Of a DNA stretch of 64,000 bases, positions 35,191-43,282 are shown piece by piece. Numbering within the stretch: position 1 is the stretch's first letter; each line of letters starts with the position of its first letter. This DNA is from an uncultured Flavobacteriaceae bacterium (lineage in GTDB: Bacteria; Bacteroidota; Bacteroidia; Flavobacteriales; Flavobacteriaceae): NCBI GenBank assembly GCA_934675205.1, contig CAKUPQ010000001.1, positions 682,001 to 746,000 of the forward strand, in the 5' to 3' direction. The notes under the pieces are model-generated. The model did not search any database. It saw only the letters and a program-made list of their open reading frames with translations, and was not told where the DNA came from. Both the position numbers and the translations under genes were made by a program.

Positions 35191-36117
35191 ATGATACACG
35201 CTTTGAATATGGTTTGGAATCCGTCCGAGGGGATAGATTTAGGGTTTTTTACGATACGATTTTATGCTGTAATGTGGATTTTGGCATTCGCATTAGGATA
35301 TTATGTAATGAAAAAAATCTACATTCGTGAAAACGAATCAATGGAAAATTTAGATTCGCTTTTCTTTTACACATTTATTGCTACAATTTTTGGTGCAAGA
35401 TTAGGACACGTAATTTTCTACCAACCCGAACTGTTCAAAGAAGATTTTTTAAGTGTTTTTCTTCCGATACGAACCAATCCGAGTTTTGAATTTACAGGTT
35501 TTGCGGGATTGGCTTCTCACGGAGCCGCTATCGGAATCATTATTGCAATGATTTATTACAGCCGAAAAGTCATCAAAAAACCGATTCTTTGGGTGTTGGA
35601 CAGAGTGGTAATTCCCATTTCGTTAGGAGCAATTTTTGTTCGTTTCGGAAATTTTATGAACTCGGAAATTCTCGGAAAAGCTACTGATTCGTCAATAGGG
35701 ATAAAGTTCGTTCAGGACGAATACAACAAATACGAAATAACAAGGTTAACGGGAATTGAAAACTACAAAGAGGCTTACAAAGAGGTAATCGTAAACCCTG
35801 AATTTGCTCCTCTTATCGAAAATATTACTCCCAAACATCCAACCCAGCTTTATGAGGCTTTCGGTTATGTGATTGTTTTTTCGATACTGCTCTTTTTGTA
35901 TTGGAAAACCAATGCACGATTAAAGCAAGGATTTTTGTTCGGAATGTTTTTGGTTTTGCTTTGGTCGGTTCGTTTTTTTGCCGAATTCATCAAAGAAAGT
36001 CAGGGAGGTTTTGAGGGTGCAAATCCGATTCTTTCCACAGGGCAATGGTTGAGTATTCCGTTTATTCTTATAGGTGTTTATCTGATTTACAGGAGTAGAA
36101 ATGCTGTTGTTGCTTAA
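35191..36117 (+). CDS. lgt: Prolipoprotein diacylglyceryl transferase Lgt
   Basis: Adds diacylglycerol to the lipobox cysteine of prolipoproteins in the inner membrane. The 308-residue protein has about seven membrane segments. Family motifs are GARLGHVIFYQPE, SHGAAIGIIIA (with catalytic His), the Lgt signature VRFGNFMNSEILGKATD and HPTQLYEAFGY. A ~45-residue insertion after the signature (FVQDEYNKYEI ...) is usual in Bacteroidota. It serves the several lipoproteins in this window (GldH, OmpA, DUF4296). Candidate RNA element B begins 13 bases after its stop. Confidence 0.95.
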   Translation: MIHALNMVWNPSEGIDLGFFTIRFYAVMWILAFALGYYVMKKIYIRENESMENLDSLFFYTFIATIFGARLGHVIFYQPELFKEDFLSVFLPIRTNPSFEFTGFAGLASHGAAIGIIIAMIYYSRKVIKKPILWVLDRVVIPISLGAIFVRFGNFMNSEILGKATDSSIGIKFVQDEYNKYEITRLTGIENYKEAYKEVIVNPEFAPLIENITPKHPTQLYEAFGYVIVFSILLFLYWKTNARLKQGFLFGMFLVLLWSVRFFAEFIKESQGGFEGANPILSTGQWLSIPFILIGVYLIYRSRNAVVA

Positions 36118-36129
36118 AAAAGTTTCTTA

Positions 36130-36245
36130 TGAAATGAGCCGTAACAATAAAGTCGATACCAATCGAAACCGAAGGTTAAACGACTCCATAAAAAATAAAA
36201 AATGGAGTTAAATGTTGAGTGGCTCATTGCATCTGACCGCTAAAA
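36130..36245 (+). ncRNA. Candidate structured RNA element, copy B (upstream of meaB)
   Basis: Basal stem of 8 pairs: AATGAGCC (36133-36140) with GGCTCATT (36221-36228). Inner stem AACA (36143-36146) with TGTT (36213-36216), then ATAAAG. Apical stems GTCG/CGAC (36152-36155/36181-36184), AACC-GAA-GGTT (36167-36177) and CTCCAT/ATGGAG (36184-36189/36202-36207). The 3' tail TCTGACCGCTAAAA (36232-36245) ends 4 bases before the meaB ATG. TGAAATG lead-in, both basal stems, AAAG and tail are shared with copy A at 6483-6555. GGTT in the loop region could pair with GACC of the tail in both copies, an inference. No B12 box or other known class was seen. Confidence 0.55.
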
Positions 36246-36249
36246 ATCA

Positions 36250-37347
36250 ATGAAAAAAGAACAGATGAAACGGACAAACAAAAAATCTGCATTAAGTGAA
36301 GTTGACGGAATTTCGGATATTGAAATTGTCAGCAAATCTTCTGTGGAGCGAGTGAATCGTTTCAGGCAAAAGCAACCTACTCCAAAAGAGCTTATCAGCT
36401 CGATTATCAAAGGAGATAAAATTGCTTTGAGTCGGGCTATTACCCTTGTCGAAAGCACCAATCCCGAACATTCCGAAAAAGCAACCGAAGTGATAAATGG
36501 TTGTTTGCCTTATGCGAATAAATCTATCCGAATCGGAATTACCGGAGTTCCGGGAGTCGGGAAAAGTACGTTTATTGAGGCTTTCGGAAAACATCTGACC
36601 TCAATCGGAAAAAAAGTGGCTGTTTTGGCTATTGACCCGAGCAGTACGATTTCGCACGGAAGTATTTTGGGAGATAAAACCCGAATGGAAGAGCTTGTAA
36701 AAGATGAAAATGCGTATATCAGACCCTCTGCATCGGGAGAGACTTTGGGTGGGGTAGCAAGGAAAACGAGGGAATCCATTATTCTGTGTGAGGCTTGTGG
36801 TTTTGATGTGGTTATTATCGAAACCGTTGGAGTCGGACAAAGTGAAACGGCTGTTCACTCAATGGTCGATTTCTTTTTACTGTTGAAAATTTCGGGAGCA
36901 GGAGATGAATTGCAAGGAATCAAAAGGGGAATTATGGAAATGGCAGATGCCATTGTCATCAACAAAGCAGACGGAGATAATATCAAAAAAGCTAAATCAG
37001 CCAAAGTAGAGTTTAATCGGGCTTTGCATTTGTTCCCTCCCAAAAAATCGGGCTGGAATCCGAAAGTAACCACTTGTAGCAGTTATACCAAAGACGGAAT
37101 TCCTGAAGTTTGGGATATTATCAATAACTATTTTATTTTAACTCAAGAAAACGGATATTTCCAAAACAAACGAAAACAGCAAAATCAATATTGGTTTCTA
37201 GAAACCATCGAATCGCAACTCAAAATGTGGTTTTATCAAAATGAAAAGATAAAAAACACTCTTGAAGATTTCAAAAAACAGGTCGAATCAAACGAAATTT
37301 CGCCTTTTACGGCAGCACAAGAACTACTTAAACTATTTAAAATCTGA
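36250..37347 (+). CDS. meaB: Methylmalonyl-CoA mutase-associated GTPase MeaB
   Basis: A 365-residue G3E-family GTPase that protects and reloads the cobalamin-dependent methylmalonyl-CoA mutase. Motifs: Walker A GVPGVGKST (residues ~100-108), AIDPSSTISHGSILGDKTRM, ETVGVGQSE (switch III region), and NKADGDN for guanine specificity. The N-terminal ~60 residues are a basic extension that is usual in Flavobacteriia. The mutase genes are not in the window. The start lies 4 bases after candidate RNA element B, suggesting control of translation initiation by that element. Confidence 0.95.
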   Translation: MKKEQMKRTNKKSALSEVDGISDIEIVSKSSVERVNRFRQKQPTPKELISSIIKGDKIALSRAITLVESTNPEHSEKATEVINGCLPYANKSIRIGITGVPGVGKSTFIEAFGKHLTSIGKKVAVLAIDPSSTISHGSILGDKTRMEELVKDENAYIRPSASGETLGGVARKTRESIILCEACGFDVVIIETVGVGQSETAVHSMVDFFLLLKISGAGDELQGIKRGIMEMADAIVINKADGDNIKKAKSAKVEFNRALHLFPPKKSGWNPKVTTCSSYTKDGIPEVWDIINNYFILTQENGYFQNKRKQQNQYWFLETIESQLKMWFYQNEKIKNTLEDFKKQVESNEISPFTAAQELLKLFKI

Positions 37348-37370
37348 CAACAAAACGATTGGACGTAGTC

Positions 37371-37402
37371 GAACTTTAAACCTTAAACTTTGAACTTTAA
37401 AC
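37371..37402 (+). repeat. ACTTTAAAC-type spacer repeat providing a start codon
   Basis: The words GAACTTTAAACC, TTAAACTT, TGAACTTTAAAC follow one another. The TTG in TTTGAAC (37390-37392) is the only plausible start codon of the following glycosyltransferase gene. Related repeats: 46861-46890 and 62971-63000 (inverted). Confidence 0.75.
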
Positions 37403-38397
37403 AAAAAAAATTAGCAGTTGTAATTCTGAATTGGAACGGAAAAACTTTGTTAGAAAAGTTTTTGCCCTCAGTTATCCGGTATTCAGATTCAGCTAAAATT
37501 TATGTAGCAGATAACGCATCGACTGATGATTCAGTTTGGTTTTTGAAAGAGAATTATCCGAATGTGGGAATCATCAGAAATTCGGAAAATTTCGGTTATG
37601 CAAAAGGGTATAACGAAGCTCTGAAACAGGTTAGTGAGTCCTATTTGGTTTTGTTGAATTCTGATGTAGAAGTAACCGAAAACTGGCTCAATCCGATGCT
37701 TGAAATTTTTGAAAATGAGCCTCAAACAGTTGCTCTTCAACCGAAAATATTAGACTACAAAAACAAGGAATACTTTGAATATGCAGGTGCTGCGGGAGGT
37801 TTTATCGACAAATATGCTTTTCCGTTTTGCAGAGGAAGAATTTTTTCGACAGTCGAAAAAGACGAAAACCAATACCACAAAGTAAGCGAAATATTTTGGG
37901 CTTCGGGAGCTTGTTTGTTTATCCGAAAAGAAACTTTTGACAGATTCGGAGGTTTTGACGAAGATTTTTTTGCACATCAGGAAGAAATCGATTTGTGCTG
38001 GAGGATTCAAAACGAGAATCTGAACATAAAATACGTTCCTAATGCTGTGGTTTTTCACGTAGGAGGAGCAACCCTCAAAGAAAATTCCCCACAAAAAACC
38101 TTTTTGAATTTCAGAAATTCACTTTATACCTTGCTCAAAAACCACCCGAAAAAAGACTTGTTTTCAACTCTTTTCATTCGTTTATCTCTGGACGGAATCG
38201 CAGGAATTCATTTCCTGTTACAAGGGAAACCCAAGCACACTTGGGCTGTTTTAAAGTCGCATTTTTCGTTTTATACAGCCTTGCAAAAAAACCTCAAAAA
38301 ACGAAGTTTTAATCAAAAAAATAATTATTACTACACAAATAGCATAGTTTTTGATTACTTTGTCAAGAAGAAAGCACATTTTTCTAACATTAAATAA
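37390..38397 (+). CDS. Glycosyltransferase family 2 protein
   Basis: A 335-residue GT-A enzyme of the rhamnosyl/dTDP-sugar type. Motifs: LAVVILNWNGKTLLEKFLP, ADNASTDDSVWFL, the DXD-like LNSDVEV, and the acceptor-side ASGACLFIRKETFDRFGGFDEDFFAHQEEIDLCWR. It probably adds a sugar to a cell-surface glycan. There is no ATG before the conserved first strand; an in-frame TAA lies just upstream, so a TTG at 37390, embedded in a spacer repeat, is the start. It follows meaB by 42 bases. Confidence 0.88.
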   Translation: MNFKQKKLAVVILNWNGKTLLEKFLPSVIRYSDSAKIYVADNASTDDSVWFLKENYPNVGIIRNSENFGYAKGYNEALKQVSESYLVLLNSDVEVTENWLNPMLEIFENEPQTVALQPKILDYKNKEYFEYAGAAGGFIDKYAFPFCRGRIFSTVEKDENQYHKVSEIFWASGACLFIRKETFDRFGGFDEDFFAHQEEIDLCWRIQNENLNIKYVPNAVVFHVGGATLKENSPQKTFLNFRNSLYTLLKNHPKKDLFSTLFIRLSLDGIAGIHFLLQGKPKHTWAVLKSHFSFYTALQKNLKKRSFNQKNNYYYTNSIVFDYFVKKKAHFSNIK

Positions 38398-38430
38398 CAA
38401 GTTATTAAGAAATTTGGTGTTTTTAATTTA

Positions 38431-38438
38431 TACATTTG
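38431..38438 (+). promoter_or_regulatory. -7 promoter element of the OmpA lipoprotein gene
   Basis: Perfect TACATTTG; TTTG lies 14 bases upstream (38413-38416), a short spacing. About 31 bases before the ATG at 38469; it argues against the in-frame start at 38436, which lies within it. Confidence 0.45.
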
Positions 38439-38468
38439 CAAAAAAATAGACTCAAACAAAATTATCTT

Positions 38469-39305
38469 ATGAAAAGAATTGTTTTATTATGCACGATTGC
38501 AGGAGCTTTAATGCTTACTTCGTGCGGCTCAAAAAAGAAAATAGCTGAATTAGAAGGAAAAAACAAAGAGATTCAGGATTTGCTGAACACAGCAACAGTA
38601 AAGTTAAACACTTGTTTGACAGAAAAAAACGGAATGCAATCGCAAATTGATTTGTTGAAAGAATCTAATGCAGAATTGAGAAAAGACAAAGACAATGTAA
38701 CACATCTTTCTTCTCAAGGAGCTGCAAACCTTGAAAAATCATTAGAAAGCCTGAAAGAAAAAGATTTGAAAATCTCTCGTCTCCAAGATGCTTTAACCAA
38801 AAAAGATTCGGTTACTTTGGCTTTGGTTACTTCACTGAAAAGAGAAGTAGGAATTAACGACCCTGACATTGAAGTAAATGTTGAAAAAGGAGTGGTTTTC
38901 ATTTCGATTGCAGACAAAATGCTTTTCAAATCAGGAAGTTACGAAGTTAGTGACAAAGCAAAAGACGTTTTGGCTAAAGTAGCTAAAGTGGTAAACTCAA
39001 AACCTGATTTTGAGTGTATGGTTGAAGGACACACAGATAATGTTCCGTATCGTTCGGGAGTTCTTTTGGACAACTGGGATTTGAGTGTTAAGCGTTCGAC
39101 TTCGGTTGTGAGAGTACTTCAAAGTATGGGAGTAAATCCGGCACAGCTTATTGCAGCAGGTAGAGCAGAATATGTGCCATTAGTGAGCAACACTACTTCT
39201 GAAAATCGTTCGACTAACCGTAGAACAAGAGTGGTTGTACTTCCGAAAATTGACCAGTTCTACAATATGATTGAGAACGAAATGAAAAATTTAAGCGGAA
39301 AATAA
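38469..39305 (+). CDS. OmpA family lipoprotein
   Basis: A 278-residue lipoprotein: signal MKRIVLLCTIAGALMLTSC with lipobox Cys at residue 19. A helical, probably coiled-coil region (about residues 25-130; ELEGKNKEIQDLL ... SLKEKDLKISRLQDAL) is followed by an OmpA/MotB peptidoglycan-binding domain (about residues 150-265) with MVEGHTDNVPY, WDLSVKRSTSVVRVL and GRAEYVPL. It is predicted to link the outer membrane to peptidoglycan. The start is set by the promoter and signal peptide. A good terminator follows at 39328. Confidence 0.92.
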   Translation: MKRIVLLCTIAGALMLTSCGSKKKIAELEGKNKEIQDLLNTATVKLNTCLTEKNGMQSQIDLLKESNAELRKDKDNVTHLSSQGAANLEKSLESLKEKDLKISRLQDALTKKDSVTLALVTSLKREVGINDPDIEVNVEKGVVFISIADKMLFKSGSYEVSDKAKDVLAKVAKVVNSKPDFECMVEGHTDNVPYRSGVLLDNWDLSVKRSTSVVRVLQSMGVNPAQLIAAGRAEYVPLVSNTTSENRSTNRRTRVVVLPKIDQFYNMIENEMKNLSGK

Positions 39306-39327
39306 GAATTTAGAATTGTCATCTAAT

Positions 39328-39362
39328 AAAAACCGTCTCGTTTTTTAACAAGGCGGTTTTTT
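39328..39362 (+). terminator. Terminator after the OmpA lipoprotein gene
   Basis: AAACCGTCT with AGGCGGTTT (one wobble), extended by GTT/AAC around a T4 loop, followed by T6. Confidence 0.85.
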
Positions 39363-39459
39363 GTTTCTACAACGTTTTCGTTAAATTTATTTTAAGTTTT
39401 TCACTTCAAAAGCAACTATTTTGCCTGATTTGATTACCTTTACACTATAATTCACAAGA

Positions 39460-39933
39460 ATGAAAGTCCACAAACTCGATATTGATGATTTTAGCGAAAT
39501 TGACTACGACCTGATTGCCATAAACACTACTATCGAAGATTATTTATTGGCATTCAACATCAATCAGATGCTTAAACTGACTCTTTCGAGACACAAAAAC
39601 GACATTATTTCGACAAATAATGCGAAGGAAGTTAGGTTTTCGAGATACGGATTTGAAGACGAAAATCAGGATTTGTACTGGAGTTTGGTGCAAAACCAAA
39701 AATGGATAGACACAGCCGAAAATAATTTTTCGCTTTTTGAACAGGTACAGCAAAAAGTGTATTTACTCCCTGAATTCAAAAATGTGGATTATTTTCTGAA
39801 AATCGAAGGCTCGGAATTTGACAACAACGAAATTCAGGATATTTTGTTCAGGATAAAGAAAATAAATAATGTGTCTGCTGTTTTTACGGTAGATACCGAC
39901 AATTTAAAATCAAAAAATAATTTAATATTTTAA
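39460..39933 (+). CDS. IPExxxVDY family protein
   Basis: A 157-residue protein of the flavobacterial IPExxxVDY family, found next to pyk. The defining segment reads LLPEFKNVDYFLKIEG (near residue 100; Leu replaces the first Ile). N-terminal MKVHKLDIDDFSEIDYDLIAINT and FSRYGFEDEN are also typical. Function unknown; conservation beside pyruvate kinase suggests a link but proves nothing. A -7 like TACCTTTA (39435-39442) lies upstream. pyk starts one base after its stop. Confidence 0.88.
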   Translation: MKVHKLDIDDFSEIDYDLIAINTTIEDYLLAFNINQMLKLTLSRHKNDIISTNNAKEVRFSRYGFEDENQDLYWSLVQNQKWIDTAENNFSLFEQVQQKVYLLPEFKNVDYFLKIEGSEFDNNEIQDILFRIKKINNVSAVFTVDTDNLKSKNNLIF

Positions 39934-39934
39934 T

Positions 39935-41365
39935 ATGTTAAACCACAAGAAAACGAAAATTGTAGCCACTTTAGGGCCGTCTTGCAGTACGGAAAATGTT
40001 ATTCACGAAATGGTAAAAGCAGGTGTGAATGTTTTCAGAATCAACTTTTCACACGCAGATTATGATGATGTAAAGTCGAAAATCGACATCATCAGAGGAT
40101 TGAACGAAAAACACGGATACCATACCGCTATTTTGGCTGACTTGCAAGGACCAAAATTGAGAGTTGGAATAATGAAAGAGGACGTAGTGGTAAGCAAAGG
40201 TGATGTAATCACGTTTACTACTAAAGAAGCCATAGACGGAACAGCTGAAAGGGTTTATATGAACTACAAAAACTTCCCGAAAGATGTAAAAAAAGGTGAA
40301 AGAATCCTGCTTGATGACGGGAAACTGATTTTTGAAGTATTGGATACAGATGGAAAAAGCGAAGTGAAAGCCAAAGTAATTCAAGGAGGGCCATTGCGTT
40401 CCAAAAAAGGAGTTAACCTTCCCAATACAAACGTTTCGCTGCCTGCTCTTACGGAAAAAGACAAAAGAGATGCTGTTTTTGCTATTGAAAATCAGGTAGA
40501 TTGGATTGCTCTTTCGTTTGTGCGAACTCCTAAAGATTTAGAGGAATTACAGGATTTGATCAACGAACATTCTGACTATAAAATTCCGATTATTGCTAAA
40601 ATAGAAAAACCCGAAGCAGTCGAAAACATAGACAAAATCGTAGCTTTTTGCGATGGATTGATGGTGGCTCGTGGAGATTTGGGAGTAGAAATTCCCGCTC
40701 ACGAAGTGCCTCTTATTCAGAAAAAATTAGTTCATCGTGCCAAAACAGCTCGTATTCCGGTAATCATCGCAACCCAAATGATGGAAACGATGATTACAAG
40801 CCTTACTCCTACAAGAGCAGAAGTGAATGACGTAGCCAATTCGGTTATGGACGGAGCAGATGCAGTAATGCTTTCGGGAGAAACTTCGGTTGGGAATTAT
40901 CCCGTTCAGGTTATCGAAAAAATGTCTGAAATTATTTCGGCTGTTGAAGAATCACCACTTATTCAGGTTCCGAAAAATATTCCTCAAACCCGAACAAAAA
41001 GGTATATTACAAAACTTGTTTGTTACCACGCAGCTATAATGGCAAACGAAATCAAAGCAAGTGCTGTCTGTACGCTTACCAATAGTGGCTATACCGCTTT
41101 TCAGATTTCGGCTTGGAGACCACAATCACATATCTTGGTGTTTACTTCCAACAAGAGAATTCTGACCCAAATGAGTTTGTTGTGGGGAGTTGAATCGCTT
41201 TATTACGACAAATTTGTAAGTACAGATGACACTATTGGAGATGTAAACAAAATGGCTGAACAATCAGGATATGTATCCAAAGGAGATATGGTTATCAACT
41301 TGGCTGCAATGCCTGTTCACGAAAAAGGAATGGTCAATACACTTCGTGTTTCGGAGATAAAATGA
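39935..41365 (+). CDS. pyk: Pyruvate kinase
   Basis: Makes ATP and pyruvate from phosphoenolpyruvate, the last step of glycolysis. The 476-residue protein has KIVATLGPSC, RINFSHADYDD, ILADLQGPKLRVG, the active-site signature IPIIAKIEKPEAVENID, MVARGDLGVE and SGETSVGNYP. The length fits the single-domain-set bacterial enzyme with no C-terminal extension. It lies one base after the IPExxxVDY gene, so they form a translationally coupled pair. gpmI in the same window supplies an upstream glycolytic step. Confidence 0.97.
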   Translation: MLNHKKTKIVATLGPSCSTENVIHEMVKAGVNVFRINFSHADYDDVKSKIDIIRGLNEKHGYHTAILADLQGPKLRVGIMKEDVVVSKGDVITFTTKEAIDGTAERVYMNYKNFPKDVKKGERILLDDGKLIFEVLDTDGKSEVKAKVIQGGPLRSKKGVNLPNTNVSLPALTEKDKRDAVFAIENQVDWIALSFVRTPKDLEELQDLINEHSDYKIPIIAKIEKPEAVENIDKIVAFCDGLMVARGDLGVEIPAHEVPLIQKKLVHRAKTARIPVIIATQMMETMITSLTPTRAEVNDVANSVMDGADAVMLSGETSVGNYPVQVIEKMSEIISAVEESPLIQVPKNIPQTRTKRYITKLVCYHAAIMANEIKASAVCTLTNSGYTAFQISAWRPQSHILVFTSNKRILTQMSLLWGVESLYYDKFVSTDDTIGDVNKMAEQSGYVSKGDMVINLAAMPVHEKGMVNTLRVSEIK

Positions 41366-41453
41366 TGGGTTAAAAGAGACAAGTTGTATTGGTTTGGATA
41401 TATTTTTTCTGAAAAATATAACGCCATATATTATCCGAAAACAAAAAGTCGTT

Positions 41454-41461
41454 TACCTTTG
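41454..41461 (+). promoter_or_regulatory. -7 promoter element of pyrC
   Basis: Perfect TACCTTTG, 18 bases before the ATG at 41480. The -33 position holds TTA, not TTG. Confidence 0.45.
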
Positions 41462-41479
41462 TAGAAATTTAATTTCAGT

Positions 41480-42823
41480 ATGTCTGTTATACTTATCAAA
41501 AACGCCAAAATTGTAAACGAAGGAGTAATTTTTGAAGGAGATGTCTTAATCGAAAACGAATTCATCTCTGAAATAGCCGAGCAAATAAGCGTTAAATCTT
41601 CTGATTGGAAAATCGTAGATGCAGAAGGAAACTACCTTATCCCGGGAATGATAGACGACCAAGTGCATTTCAGAGAACCCGGTCTTACTCACAAAGGCGA
41701 TATAGAATCCGAGAGCAGAAGTGCTGTTGCCGGAGGAATTACCTCGTTTATCGAACAACCCAATACGGTTCCGAATGCGGTTACTCAAGAACTTTTGGAA
41801 GAAAAATACCGGATTGCTTCCGAAAAATCTTATGCGAATTATTCGTTTATGATGGGAGCAACCAACGACAACCTCGAAGAAGTGTTGAAAACCAATCCGG
41901 AAAATGTAGCGGGAATCAAGATGTTTTTGGGGTCTTCAACAGGAAATATGTTGGTTGATAATCCTGAAATCATCGAAAATATTTTCTCGAAAACCAAAAT
42001 GCTGATTGCTGTTCATTGTGAAGATGAAACCACCATTAAAAACAATTTAGCTCAATACAAAGAAGAATTCGGAGAAGAGATTCCTGTAGAATATCACCCG
42101 AAAATCAGAAGTGCAGAGGCTTGTTATCTGTCGTCTTCTCAAGCTATCGAATTAGCCAAAAAAACAGGAGCAAGACTGCATATTTTCCACGTTTCTACAG
42201 CAAGAGAAACGGAACTTTTCACCAATAAAATTCCGTTGGAAGAAAAACAGATTACAGCCGAAGTTTGTGTGCATCACTTGTGGTTTACCGATGAGGATTA
42301 TGCCAAAAAAGGGAACTTTATCAAATGGAATCCTGCCATAAAATCAGAACAGGACAAAACCGAACTCTGGAAAGCCCTTTTGGACGGAAGAATTGACAAT
42401 ATTGCAACCGACCACGCACCGCATACGTTAGAAGAAAAAGCAAAAAAATATATAGATGCTCCATCGGGAGGACCATTGGTTCAACACGCTTTGGTCGCTC
42501 TTTTTGAGGCTCATTTGCAAGGGAGAATTTCCGTTGAAAAAATCGTAGAAAAAACGGCTCACAACCCTGCCAAAATCTTTAAAATCGAAAAAAGAGGATT
42601 TATAAAAGAGGGTTATTATGCAGATTTGACCGTTGTAAACCCTCATCAACCTTGGAATGTAACCAAAGAAAACATTTTGTACAAATGCGGTTGGTCGCCT
42701 TTTGAGGGAACAAATTTTAAATCAAAAATTACCCATACCTTTGTAAACGGAAAGCTCGTTTATCAGAACGGGAAAGTAAAAGAAGAAAAAGTTGGGAAAC
42801 GGTTATTGTTTAATAGAGAATAG
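41480..42823 (+). CDS. pyrC: Dihydroorotase
   Basis: Cyclises carbamoyl-aspartate to dihydroorotate in pyrimidine synthesis. The 447-residue protein of the amidohydrolase superfamily has the metal site motif DDQVHFREPGLTHKGD (His-X-His replaced by the QVHF form usual in this branch), His in AVHCEDE, ATDHAPHTLEEKAKK, and the substrate segment KWNPAIKSEQDK. It precedes a DUF4296 lipoprotein gene by 21 bases, a pairing common in Flavobacteriia. Confidence 0.94.
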   Translation: MSVILIKNAKIVNEGVIFEGDVLIENEFISEIAEQISVKSSDWKIVDAEGNYLIPGMIDDQVHFREPGLTHKGDIESESRSAVAGGITSFIEQPNTVPNAVTQELLEEKYRIASEKSYANYSFMMGATNDNLEEVLKTNPENVAGIKMFLGSSTGNMLVDNPEIIENIFSKTKMLIAVHCEDETTIKNNLAQYKEEFGEEIPVEYHPKIRSAEACYLSSSQAIELAKKTGARLHIFHVSTARETELFTNKIPLEEKQITAEVCVHHLWFTDEDYAKKGNFIKWNPAIKSEQDKTELWKALLDGRIDNIATDHAPHTLEEKAKKYIDAPSGGPLVQHALVALFEAHLQGRISVEKIVEKTAHNPAKIFKIEKRGFIKEGYYADLTVVNPHQPWNVTKENILYKCGWSPFEGTNFKSKITHTFVNGKLVYQNGKVKEEKVGKRLLFNRE

Positions 42824-42844
42824 ATCAATCTCGGGGCTAAAAAA

Positions 42845-43252
42845 ATGAAACGATTATTTACATATTTCACTATTGGTTTATTCGTTTTGGGTTGTACTGA
42901 AACAAAACCTAAACTCAATGACCTGATTTCTGAAAAAAAAATGGAGGACATTCTCTATGACCTTACTTTGTTTCAGTCCATAAAAAGTACTAACTATATG
43001 CTGTATGAACAAAACAACATTCAGCCTGATGTTTATATTTACGAAAAATACGAAATTGACAGTCTTCAGTTTAGCAACAGCCACAAATATTATATTTCCG
43101 ATTCTGAAAACTACGAAAAAATGTTAGTCCGTATCATTGACAGAGTAAACGAAAACAAAAAAACAACCGACAGCCTAAAAGTAAAAGAAGAAGAAAAACC
43201 TGTTGTTAAAGATTCGCTTTCTCCAAAAGTAAAAATCTTACGAAAATCGTAA
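42845..43252 (+). CDS. DUF4296 family lipoprotein
   Basis: A 135-residue lipoprotein: signal MKRLFTYFTIGLFVLGC with the lipobox Cys at residue 17. Residues ~25-110 match DUF4296 (LISEKKMEDILYDLTLFQ; EKYEIDSLQFSNSHKYY). The acidic/lysine tail is low complexity. Function unknown. It ends facing the aminotransferase gene across a 30-base gap with no clear terminator. Confidence 0.85.
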   Translation: MKRLFTYFTIGLFVLGCTETKPKLNDLISEKKMEDILYDLTLFQSIKSTNYMLYEQNNIQPDVYIYEKYEIDSLQFSNSHKYYISDSENYEKMLVRIIDRVNENKKTTDSLKVKEEEKPVVKDSLSPKVKILRKS

Positions 43253-43282
43253 CCGGCTTAAAGCATACTGCCTATTGCCAAA

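Noticed and set aside
36130..36245. Cobalamin riboswitch upstream of meaB
   Set aside because: No B12 box and no match to the usual core. The element is also too short, and its relative at 6483 is not near a cobalamin gene.
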